Source of the DNA: Chondrilla cf. caribensis | Taxonomy: Eukaryota > Porifera > Demospongiae > Chondrillida > Chondrillidae | Assembly: GCA_964020155.1 (NCBI GenBank) | Contig: OZ026549.1 | Location: forward strand, 4,514,219 to 4,578,218 | DNA length: 64,000 nucleotides | Direction: 5' to 3' | Part shown: positions 47,101 through 64,000 of the stretch, one piece after another | Numbering within the stretch: the stretch's first letter is position 1 | Layout: each line of letters starts with the position of its first letter | Position numbers and translations under genes: made by a program | The notes under the pieces: model-generated | What the model saw: the letters and a program-made list of their open reading frames with translations, nothing else | What the model was told of the DNA's origin: nothing | The model's database searches: none

Positions 47101-47607
47101 GTCAGGATGACAGGACATGGAGAGTACAGGAAAAATGTGTCCAGAGTGAGTTTGGGAATGGGAATGAGAATGGGAATGTGTTTGTACATTATATTGAAAG
47201 TGAAAGAGTGAGTGTGTACATAAACACCAGTTCTAGAATTGAATGTGAACACATATCATAATTATAACACTATTCTTTTTGGAAAGATGCTAGCATTGTT
47301 ACAATCTAAAGTCACTACACATTATGTTCCCTCACTCACTACAGGTACAAATACTGCAGTGATAGCAGTTCCTATAACAGTAAGCATGGTGATACTACTA
47401 GTGGGCATTACACTACTGGTGATCAACGTAATACTGATAGTGAAGAGGAAGAGACACACACCCACAGTACAGTATGACAAGGAGTCCAATGTACACATTT
47501 ATGATGAAGTGGATGATCATGTCAAGTCCACTAAAGACACTAAAGTCTATCAAGAATTGGATGTCAACAAGATGGACGACACCAAGCAATATGCTACAAT
47601 CAAGTGA
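44173..47607 (+). CDS. R1: single-pass receptor with Ig, FN3 and Sushi domains, 9 exons, about 644 aa
   Basis: Nine exons, all joined in phase 1: 44173-44224 (signal), 44507-44827 (Ig, Cys in VCRL and YTCHV), 44909-45211 (Ig-like, unassigned), 45497-45790 (FN3-like), 45882-46184 (FN3), 46255-46290 (linker), 46665-46850 and 46969-47145 (Sushi/CCP; CPPRVP..GCVDGYYT and CSVSN..GTHCGEGY), and 47345-47607 (TM VILLVGITLLVINVILIV plus tail). The cytoplasmic tail has YDEV, YQEL and YATI, YxxPhi motifs able to bind SH2 domains or sorting adaptors. Uniform phase 1 favours domain shuffling. A pogo-like MITE sits in the intron before Sushi 1. Cell-surface recognition is inferred. Confidence 0.85.
46324..46497. 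mobile_element. pogo-like MITE in R1 intron
   Basis: 174 bp, termini CAGTGGAACCTCTCTATTA and inverse, TA on both sides (46322-46323 and 46498-46499). Same family as 2459-2633. Absent from the equivalent introns of R2 and R3. Confidence 0.8.
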
Positions 47608-47701
47608 TCCTTGTTTGGAGAACAGGACATCAACTGGAAGGATTCCTAATTGTGTGGTTAATTAGTATCATTAACATTTGAATTTATAAGCACAGCAAGG
47701 C

Positions 47702-47707
47702 AATAAA
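47702..47707 (+). terminator. AATAAA polyadenylation signal of R1
   Basis: AATAAA 95 bp after the R1 stop; not retained at the same place in R2. Confidence 0.5.
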
Positions 47708-48346
47708 TAGAGTGCATTCCAATAATGTGTGAAAGAGTATGTTGTATACAATGTATTGTATGCTCTCATCTTAATTAGTAATGATATTATTTTCATTACA
47801 ATGAACGTAAAAACATGTACATATGTATGTATACAATTCATCCAATACTCGACTATGAATTAGCAAATTTTTCATGAACTAAACATGAACCAAAAGAGGA
47901 CATGTACTGTAAGTGTCCACCACCCACAATTATAAGGATCTCTGGGATCAGTGATAATGAACAGGCATCGTATAATCCTTGATCCATTCTAGCTATTCCC
48001 ATCTGTAGACTACAGCAAGAATATAATTAATGAATTTTGTACGTAGTCATGAAATAGGTTATGCAGCCTAGGTGATTCAGTCATAATTCATGAAAAAAAA
48101 TACAATTGCATCGAAAACCTCCAGCAAGAGAGTCTGTGAAGCCATCGAGGAGATTGACAAGCGAGCAACAAGCATGACAGACAGACAACTGCACACACAC
48201 AAACACAAACACACACACACATACGTAAGTACATATATATAGACATATGTACGTACATCCTATGTGTACTGTACAATAAGGGCAGTACAGTATGTGTGCA
48301 CAGCAAACACAAAGGTATGCTTCATCTGTTGATGTTCATGACTTAC
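47708..48346. other. spacer between R1 and flippase copy A
   Basis: About 47860-48185 aligns with 53940-54565 downstream of R2. The match to the flippase end stops at a CA-rich stretch (48186-48225). Confidence 0.6.
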
Positions 48347-49086
48347 AGTGTAGAAAAGGTTACCATGGAACCAGAGACCACCTGTGTAACCAGTACTTCT
48401 GACTATATCTGGGGAAAGCAACAAACAACAAACGTGTAAGTACTGTATGCAATTCAAGAGTTGTGCATATGTACAAGTATATTTACGTACATGCTATGTA
48501 AATCATCTCAAAATATTTACGCTTGATGATCTCTTTGATGTTGGCACAAATTTGGAGACATACATATGTATGCACAGTACAGTATGTGTGTGTGTGTGTG
48601 TGTGTGTGCGTGCGTGCGTGCGTGTGTGCGTGCGTGCGTGCATGCGTGCGTGTGTGTGTGTACTCTTTATACCCATGCACCTTCAAGCAGTCCAGCCTCC
48701 ACAACAACAAATAACACAAGAGAATGTCCCAATGCAATGACAAACCACACTCCAAACACCTGGCGATGAAGGAGAGATTTAGGACTGGTGTGATACCACA
48801 ATGAAGTGCTACCAGTGTGGCATACACAGCATATACAGCAAACACAGCATACATACGTACACACCACTATGTACATACATATGGACTGTACATTAGGAGA
48901 TGTATACATGCTATGTATGTACAGTATGTACACATCAAGATGTACGTATAGGGACCATATACAAAAAAAGATAGGCATTCATACTGTGTATAGCATCCGT
49001 TACCATAGAAACAGTACTATTATACAGCAATTTTATAATGTATAAAGTGCTAGCAACAGTATAAAGCGTTAGCAATGATGCTATAC

Positions 49087-49190
49087 TGGTTAAGACATGG
49101 GCACTCGGGCATTATGACATATAAAATACACTCGCCCTCGGGACTTGGTATTTTATATGTCATAATGCCCTTGTGCCCATGTCTTAACCA
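49087..49190. repeat. near-perfect 43-bp inverted repeat (hairpin)
   Basis: Arms 49087-49129 and 49148-49190 (starting TGGTTAAGACATGGGCAC) differ at only two positions, with an 18-nt loop. Copy B has the left part of the site but no hairpin (58325-58345). Confidence 0.9.
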
Positions 49191-50515
49191 CCAAATAGTG
49201 CATATGTAGAAACATAGAGACAACTTATTATTATGAGTACTACGTAGATGTGTGTACACTGCTACTTATGGACCTTCGCTATCACACAAACCTGATGTGG
49301 TATTATTCTGTACACAAATGTATATGTGCTCATATGACACACAAACAAATGGTGTACTCCACTGTAAACATGCTCTTGTGCACATGTCACACTGTACTAT
49401 ACATACTGCACAAACATACACATGTACATATATATGCATACCTACATGTATCCGCATCCGAACAAACATCATTGCATGCTCCTAGTAACACGCAATGATC
49501 ATACATCCTACTACAGTACTGTATGTACTGCACGTATGTACTACACAAACATACACTAGCACATACATACATATGTATCACACATCATTGCATGCACCTA
49601 GTAACACACAATTATCGTACATCGAACACACCTTCATGTTGAAGAAGTGTCCTTTCTGCGTCTTTCGATAGCGCTCCGGAGTGGACAGTGTCATCTCAGG
49701 CTCTACATCCTGGTCAGCTATCCCGAGAGCCACAGGTGGGAGGAAGGTGAAAAACTGGAATGGAAACAGGAATCAAATATGCACATGCAGTGGGTGGGTC
49801 TTTGTGGTGTAGGGACATGGCAAAATTTGGATTATCACATGGAAGCGTTGCTCGGTCTCTACTGTATGTCTGATAGACTATGCAGACATGCATACATGTA
49901 CATATCGCCACACACATTCTGTATGTACATGTATGTATGTACACTAAACCAATACCAACCAATACAGTTGTGCTGTACATACGTAGATGTACTGTATAGC
50001 GTACAGCATACATACATACGTACATATGTATATATAGTACATACACAATAAATAAACAAACACTACACACAATCATAAATGTTGAAAAAGTTTTCTGTAA
50101 TTCAAGTACAATAAAGCTACAGGTCTGTTATGCTGTCATTACAGGATAATTATGGTAAATTAACCAAAATAACATTTGAAGTTCGTATAAGGGCAGACTA
50201 ACCTACAATCTACCTAACCTACATCCCTACATACATTTATAGATACCCAAACTACAATCACCCTATAATTGAAGTATGATAGGATTAGAACAGAAGTAGA
50301 GCTATGTTATGGAAATTTGCTGACACCTACTGTGTACGTATGTATGTGAGGTTGTCAACTCACAACGTTGTACAAACCAATGGTCCAGCGTTCAAAGATG
50401 ATTTGTCCAGAAAACATGCTGAAAGGTGCAAACCAAAACTGAAAAATAAATGATAAATAATAACAACAACAATCAGGAGACAGTACAACTGCTAAGCTTA
50501 TGTAATAGACTAATG

Positions 50516-50518
<3 letters not shown>

Positions 50519-50568
<50 letters not shown>
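50519..50568. repeat. (CA)n microsatellite
   Basis: Pure CA run of about 50 bp in copy A of the flippase. Confidence 0.95.
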
Positions 50569-50571
<3 letters not shown>

Positions 50572-50766
50572 GCATACCTCCATTATATAGAGAAAGATGT
50601 TCTTATAAAAGGAGTACAATATGACAAGTGCCAGACGTTTGTAGTTCCAAATTCCATGTATCAGCAGAAGTCGAACTAGGAATCGGAACTGGGTTATGGA
50701 AAAGTCTGATGCCAGAGAGGCCTGCAGTCCTTCGGCACCACTGATTCCAACTCCAACATCAGCAGA

Positions 50767-51943
50767 CTTGAAATAGAAACAGGAGATATTGCCTTAATTA
50801 AAACTATCCACCAACTAACAATATGCAATATAAAAATATTGTTACGCAATGTTAACTGTTTGTTACACCCTGTTTACGATTTCAGAATGATAATTATTTG
50901 AATTATTATTCAGTTGAAAAGTGCTGATTGAGGTATTCAATAATACAACAAAATGAAGTTTTATAATCACTTTCAACTGGAGTTTTTCACTGAAATTTGT
51001 CATTCACTGACACTTCAATACCATATCAATGCAGTGAGCACATATTAGATACACTAGCCCACACTAAAGACTGGATTTTATTATTGGATTCCTACAAAGT
51101 GTATAGTGTGTATATGTGTTTTGGTATTCTACAGGTGCTACAAGCGGGAATTAGCATAGAGACAGTATTATTGCTATTGTGACGCTGACACATCAAAGGT
51201 GCTAAGTATTAAAGAATAATTATTAACACCTTCAATTATTTGTCAACAATACACATGAATTGTAAGATTGGATGGTGTCCTTATTCTCAGCTATTGAATT
51301 CATACCAATTCAGACAGACTCTGGAGTGCTCACCTAAGCATAAACAGTGTAGAGGGGTCAGCATAGACATGTGGTAACCAAAGTTGAAATAGCACACACA
51401 TGCAGGCTCCAATTGATGTAAAAGTGGGGCTGGTTAAGACTGGCCCCAATATGGTTGACAGATAAACTGACAAAGTGATTTCCAAAGAGTAAAAACTCCA
51501 TGATTCCCCAACCACACACATATACATTAACATGTGTTCCTATACATAACTGCAACAATGAATTCATACTATAATTTATATAGAGTGAAGAAAGATGGCT
51601 GATTTCGAATGCCGATAATTTGAAATTGGGCTAGAATTTGTGCACTGAAGCTCCGTTGAACATATTATCTTCAGCAAAGGTTCTTCTGAACCTAAGAAAG
51701 ACGCCCAAGTAATTCAAGTGTGGGGGGCAGCAGCCCGACGAGTTTTTGAACTCGAATTACTTGTTCTATCAGACAAGACTTTTGTGCATGTGAACATGAT
51801 TCCATCATTCTGAATTTCAAGAAAGCCCATTCCCTTGAACTATTACCACAAACAACAATAAGGGTGTCTGAAGCCGTACAAGTCTCTAGCTAGATATGAG
51901 ATTACTCAACCACAGGCATTTGTATGGCTGCTCTGTGGAGAAG
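50767..51943. other. R2 upstream flank
   Basis: From 50830 it aligns to 61910-62985 upstream of R3. No exon seen. Confidence 0.6.
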
Positions 51944-53721
51944 ATGATATTGGAGAGTGCCTTAGTTCTTGTACTTCTTGTTAGTGGTGAGTTAGAAAGA
52001 GAGGACCATTACTACTGTAATCACTTTAATAGGCACACACACAAACCACTCACTGTGGTATGGTGGTGTTGATATACAGAACTTCACACTATCTATACAG
52101 GTGGAGTGGAAATTACTGATGGCCAAAACCCAGGTAACAAGATATCTAGGTTTACTGGACATTTCAGAGAGTACACACTCTATAGAGTACATACAACTAC
52201 TGTAGGCTCTCAGAGTACACACTACAATAACTGCATACAATGGAAATCTTACAATATGTACTGTACACAGGTACCCCATCTCCTCCAAGACACCTCAGTA
52301 TTACTAGAGTGTTTGATGATGGGATTGAACTAAACTGGATAAGACCTATAGAACGCAGAGGAGTTATACTATATTACATCATCAAATACACTACACAAAA
52401 TGGAGTACAACGGGAGTTCAACACTGGAAGTAACTCCAACTCCTACTACTTAAAAGGACTAGAGAGAGGACAGACCTACAACAACATCAGAGTGATAGCT
52501 GTCAACTCAGCTGGACGTTCAGAAGAAAGTGACCCTATAACAAATTATGTACATAAACCAACAGTGGAGAGTACAAGTGAGTTGGAGTTGGAGGTATTGA
52601 GAATGAGGTCTGCTAGCACATACCAATCATGACTATATCTGTGTCTTCATCAATAGAGCCACCAGTAACACCAACTCCATCTTATACAACCAGCACACCT
52701 ACCATAGGAACACCACCAACTGGAGGTATGTACAGTGTATAAATACAACAAACACAAACATGACTTTGATGTCCACACTGCATTCTATCCCCATGTAGCA
52801 TCCTGCCCCCCTCGTGTACCATCCCTACCTCTCAACACAATGGTCCTCACTGCACTCACTACTACTGTACCACCAGGGACCACTATCACTATAGGATGTG
52901 TGGATGGATACTACACTGATCGGGAGGAGATACTGACGTGTGGAAGTGATGGACAGTGGAGAGGGAACATCACACAATGTAGAGGACCTGGTATGGATGA
53001 GAGAATATTTGTCACTATACAAACATGTACATACTAACCACCTGACACATCTCACACTATACAAACATGTACATACTAACCACCAAACACATCTCTCACT
53101 ATAGAAACATGTTCAGCATCAAACTTGACTGCTATATCTGATGACATAGCCTACACAGTACCCACTGAGATAAGACCAGGTACTGTAGTGGGTACACACT
53201 GTGGAGAAGGCTACCAAGTAGCTATCAATGCAGTGTGTCAGGATGACAGGACATGGAGAGTACAGGGACAGTGTGTCCAGAGTGAGTTTGGGAATGGGAA
53301 TGGGAAAGTTTGTTTTAACAGTGAAAGTGAAAGTGCAAGTGTGTACATAAACACCAGTTCAAGAATTGATCGTGAACACGTAATATCCTAATGTTTATGG
53401 AAAAATGTTAGAATTGTGTACAGTCTGAAGTCACTACATGTTCTCTCACTCACTACAGGTACAACATCCTACAACTGTCCTTCTACAAATACTGAAGTGA
53501 TAGCAGTTCCTATGACAATAAGCATGGTGATACTACTAGTGGGCATTACACTTCTGGTGACCAATGTAATACTGATAGTGAAGAGGAAGAGACACACACC
53601 CACAGTACAGTATGACAAGGAGTCCAAAGTACAGATTCATGAAGTGGACGATTATGTCAAGTCCACTAAAGACACTAAAGTCAAGATGGACGACACCAAG
53701 CAATATGCTACAATCAAGTGA
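51944..53721 (+). CDS. R2: single-pass receptor, FN3 plus two Sushi domains, 6 exons, about 349 aa
   Basis: Phase-1 exons 51944-51986 (signal, MILESALVLVLLVSG), 52271-52576 (FN3), 52657-52725 (Thr/Pro linker VTPTPSYTTSTP), 52799-52990 and 53105-53281 (Sushi) and 53459-53721 (TM plus tail). Compared with R1 it lacks the Ig, Ig-like and first FN3 exons; remnants of the intervening sequence remain in intron 1. The tail keeps only YATI: YDEV became HEV and the YQEL segment is deleted, while a new tyrosine appears in DDYVK. A conserved TM core (VILLVGITLLVTNVILIV) suggests expression at the surface, with altered signalling or sorting. FN3 exon frames run on into intron sequence, which I excluded. 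Confidence 0.85.
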
Positions 53722-54589
53722 TACTTGTTTGGAGAACAGGACATCAAATGGAAGGATACCTGATTGAGTGGTTAATTAGTGTAACATTTGATTTTATAAG
53801 CACAGCAAGACATATAGTGTGTTCTAATATAATATGCGTGATAAGTACGTATGTATACAATGTAGTGTGTGCTCTCATCTTCATTAGTAACATATTCGTT
53901 ATAATAAATGTAATTACATGCATGCACGTATGTATACAATACATCCAATACTCAACTATGAATTAGCAGTTTTTTGATAAACTAAACATGAACCAAAATA
54001 GGACATGCACTGTAACTGTCCACCACCCACAATGATAGGGATCTCTTGGATCAGTGATAATGAACAGGCATGATCAAAGTAATCGTTGATCCATTCTAGA
54101 TATTCCACAAATGATGTTAGGATAATCACCTGCAGTATATCTGATTCAACTATTAACTGAAGTACCAGATATTGCCAACTGGTAAAATCATTATACTATT
54201 TACATAATATCATATTGCATAGTTAGCTAACAGAATATACAGAAAACACATGATTATCAATAGAGTAGCACTTGAAACTCATTGTCAAATTATTATATCC
54301 TGTATATATGGTCTGGAAAACGGAAGTGAAGTAGTGAAAACATGCATGTTAGAGGAAGTAGAGCTTACATGAGAAAACAAGCAACTTTGTTCCCAAGGAA
54401 TGTTTGTTGGCGTGAAACAGCTAGGTTACGCAGCTTTCTGCTAAGCAATTCAGTCACAATTCAAGAAAACAACTACAATTACACACCTATAAACATCTAG
54501 CATGAGAGTCTGTAAAGACATTGAGGAAATTGACAAGCAAGCAACAAGCATGACAGACAGACAACTGCCAATGTATAGTATATTGAGTT
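53722..54589. other. R2 3' flank
   Basis: Aligns with the R1 3' flank. No other gene until the flippase B stop. Confidence 0.6.
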
Positions 54590-61124
<6,535 letters not shown>

Positions 61125-62991
61125 CTGGAAAGCGAAAAAATGGAATATACTGGACTGGTATCACCAGGTGGGCAGTAAGGCAGAACTGTAATATTACAAC
61201 ATCACTATAATCCAACTTCCAGTAGGTGCTGGCCCCTGGGACCACACACTCACTATAGACCAAACATTCACAATTTGACAACTTCTGTAATCAGTCTCAC
61301 AGCCAGATAATTTTATCACCATCTGTGGACACATTTCTCACCCAGGGAAAGGTATTTTGAGGCACTATAAACAGCATGAACTTGAGCACTACCAGTTAGG
61401 CTACTTATTACAAGACTACTTTGTGGTGGTGGTGCTGGTGTATTACACAAACTATGTTGGATCATCAAAGTTCCTCTTTGCTGTAGAGGACATAGCAAGA
61501 AGAGTGCCACTTGCTGTAGTGACAACCAATATGTCGGGCAGCAAAATTACATGGTGATAATGACTATCATGGCAACAGCATCACATCTTATTGTAGATAC
61601 CAGAGGTAGAGCCAGAGATCACGTCTCACAGAGTTTGCTCCAGCTAACCTCAGATTGAGATGTCAGTTCTTCTTCAGTACATCTGCAAATGTTCATATCC
61701 GGGGTTAGCAGCTTGCATGCATAGCCTGTGAACACAAGGCAGGCAGAGCGATAATTCACACACAGTATTGAAACAGGTTCCACTATTCACAACACACCAA
61801 TTGTTAAAAGTGTGACAATCACACTACCCAATCAATTACTGGTAGTGCAGCTCCAGCAAACAAATTGATTGGCTGGTGTGATTATCACATGTTCATATTA
61901 AAAATCTGTAACATGTTTAGTGTATAAAAATATTGCTACGCAATGTTAACTGTTTGTTACACCCTGTTTACGATTTCAGAATGATAATTATTTTAATTAT
62001 TATTCAGTTGAAAAGTACTGATTGAGGTAATTAGTAAATTAAATACAGCAAAATGAAGTTTCATAATCGCTTTCAACTGGAGTTTTCACTGAAATTTGTC
62101 ATTCAATGACACTTCAATACCATATCAATGTAGTGAGCACATATTAGATACACTAGCCCACACTACAGAGTGGATTTTATTATTGGAGCCCTACAAAGTG
62201 TATAGTGTGTAATCGTGTTTTGGTATTCTACAGGTGCTTGGTGAAAGCATACAAGTGGGAATTAGCATAGAGACAGTATTATTGCTATTGTGACGCTGAC
62301 GCATCAAAGGTGCTAAGTATTAAAGAATAATTATTAACACCTTCAATTATTTGTCAACAATACACATGAATTGCAAGAGTGGATGGTGTCCTTATTCTCA
62401 GCTATTGAATTCATACCAGTTCAGACAGACTTGGGAGTGCTCACCTAAGCATAAACAGTGTAGAGGGGTCAGCATAGACATGTGGTTACCAAAGTTGAAA
62501 TAGCACACACAGGCTCCAATTGATGTAAAAGTGGGGCTGGCTAAGGCTGGCCCCAATATGGTTGACAGATAAACTGACAAAGTTAACATGTGTTCCTACA
62601 CATAACTGCAACAATGAATTCTTACATTCATCATGAAGAAAGATGGCTGATTTTGAATGCCGACAATTTGAAATTGGGTTAGAACTTGTGCACTGAAGCT
62701 CCATTGAACACAGTATCTTCAGCGAAGGTTCTTCTGAACCTAAGAAAGATGCACAAGTAATTCAAGTGTGGGGGGCAGCAGCCTGACGAGTTTTTGAACT
62801 CAAATTACTTGTTCTATCAGACAAGACTTTTGTGCATGTGAACATGATTCCATCATTCTGAACTCCAAGAAAGCCCATTCCTTTGAACTAGTACCACAAA
62901 CAACAATAAGGGTGTCTGAAGTCCTACAAGTCTCCAGCTAGATATAAGATTACTCAACCACAGGCACTTGTATGGCTGCTCGGTGGAGAAG
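61125..62991. other. flippase B upstream / R3 upstream flank
   Basis: Up to about 61760 unique; a possible extra flippase exon at 61690-61645 (TEEELTSQSE) is unproven. From 61765 it aligns with the R1 and R2 upstream flanks. Confidence 0.55.
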
Positions 62992-64000
62992 ATGATATTG
63001 GAGAGTACCTTAGTTCTTGTACTTCTTGTTAGTGGTGAGTTAGAAAGAGAGGATCATTACAACTGTAATCACTTTTATAGGCATGCACACACACAATACC
63101 ACTCACTGTGGTGTTGTGGTGTTGATATACAGAACTTCACACTATCTATACAGGTGGAGTGGAAATTACTGATGGCCAAAACCCAGGTAACAAGATATCT
63201 AGGTTCACTGGACATTTCAGAGAGTACACACTCTATAGAGTACATACAACTACTGTAGGCTCTCAGAGTACACACTACAATGACTGCATACAGTGGAAAT
63301 CTTACAACGTGTACTGTACACAGGTACCCCATCTCCTCCAAGACACCTCATTATTAGTAGAGTGTTTGATGATGGGATTGAACTAAACTGGATAAGACCT
63401 ATAGAACGCAGAGGAGTTATACGATATTACATCATCAAATACACTACACAAAATGGAACACAACAAGAGATCAACACTGGAAGTGACTCCAGCTACTACA
63501 ACTTAACAGGACTAGAGAGAGGACAGACCTACAACAACATCAGAGTGATAGCTGTCAATTACGTTGGACGTGGGGAAGAAAGTGACCCTATACCAAGTTA
63601 TGTACATAAACCAACAGTGAAGAGTACAAGTGAGTTGGAGTTGGAGGTATTGAGAATGAGGTCTGCTAGCACATACCAATCATGACTATATCTGTGTCTT
63701 CATCAATAGAGTCACCAGTAACACCAACTCCATCTCCTAATACTAGCACACCTACCATAGGAACACCACCAACTGGAGGTATGTACAGTGTATAAATACA
63801 ACAAGGACAAGCATGACGTTGATGTCCACACTGCATTCTATCCCCATGTAGCATCCTGCCCCCCTCGTGTACCATCACTACCTCTCAACACAATGGTCCT
63901 CACTACACTCACTACTACTGTACCACCAGGGACCACTATCACTATAGGATGTGTGGATGGATACTACACTGATCGGGAGGAGATACTGACATGTGGAAGT
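62992..64000 (+). CDS. R3: receptor paralogue (FN3 plus Sushi), 5' part only
   Basis: Phase-1 exons 62992-63034 (signal, MILESTLVLVLLVSG), 63324-63629 (FN3), 63710-63778 (Thr/Pro linker, SPVTPTPSPNTSTP) and the start of the first Sushi exon (63852 to the window edge). It follows the R2 layout without Ig exons and is very close to R2 in sequence. Sushi 2, TM and tail must lie to the right of the window. The FN3 differs from R2 in several surface positions (for example GTQQEINTGSDSS against GVQREFNTGSNSN). Confidence 0.85.

Larger units (their letters stand above)
48347..50766 (-). pseudogene. P4-ATPase (ATP8A-like) copy A, five-exon fragment
   Basis: Exons 50766-50578, 50438-50364, 49754-49632, 48759-48681 and 48408-48347 are intact and in phase, and encode the segment from [11 protein letters not shown] through [30 protein letters not shown] and GGLWFHGNLFYT, i.e. 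transmembrane helices M5 to M7/8. Exons for the phosphorylation site and hinge (5') and for the last helices and tail (3') are missing. Compared with copy B, the 5' homology ends near 50820 and the 3' end jumps across CA repeats. It cannot make a working flippase alone. Confidence 0.85.

Noticed and set aside
52577..52632. Extension of the R2 FN3 frame past ESTSELELEV
   Set aside because: A GTGAGT donor lies at 52577 and the linker exon follows in phase; the extension is intronic. The same applies in R1 and R3.
61357..61560. 66-codon plus-strand frame
   Set aside because: No homology, no splice signals and no conservation in the paralogous flanks.

Overview
This is about 64 kb of animal nuclear DNA: GT-AG introns with consistent phases, signal-peptide exons, Ig, FN3 and Sushi domains, a metazoan MYCBP2 end, and many CA/GT microsatellites. 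Two divergent gene pairs are separated by only about 45 bp. With the secreted fibrinogen-like families, this points to a compact early-branching metazoan genome, most likely a demosponge. That placement is inference.

Left part (1-16 kb) is ordinary conserved gene space. It holds the last two exons of MYCBP2/highwire, an approximately 360-bp tandem satellite, a CCDC169-like coiled-coil gene (-) head-to-head with an ankyrin/SOCS-box gene (+), and a CRAL-TRIO gene (-) head-to-head with a THEM6-like thioesterase gene (+). Two more CRAL-TRIO genes follow on the minus strand, so there are three tandem paralogues with identical exon structure.

Middle part (16-43 kb) is an array of secreted fibrinogen/intelectin-like genes, all on the plus strand. 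Family F has five exons: F1 at 16.5 kb (probably damaged), a lone exon at 20.4 kb, F2 at 27.3 kb (intact) and F3 at 41.8 kb (pseudogene). Family G has four exons and three intact genes, at 22.1, 31.7 and 37.7 kb. Between them lie TIR elements, a tRNA-like SINE inside inverted repeats, a hAT remnant, a TIR transposon whose end encodes a PHD finger, a 45-bp minisatellite that carries a splice donor, and stray P4-ATPase exons.

Right part (43-64 kb) alternates a single-pass receptor gene (+) with the 3' part of an ATP8A-type P4-ATPase (-). R1 is Ig, Ig-like, FN3, FN3, linker, two Sushi, TM and a tail with three YxxPhi motifs. R2 and R3 (R3 runs off the window) lack the Ig exons, and R2 has lost two tyrosine motifs. 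Flippase copy A is a five-exon pseudogene. Copy B has 13 phase-consistent exons from the P-domain hinge to the C terminus, with no N-terminal half in the window.

Together the middle and right parts look like a fast-evolving locus of secreted lectin-like and membrane recognition proteins, a candidate innate recognition or self/non-self cluster. No function is proven by sequence alone.
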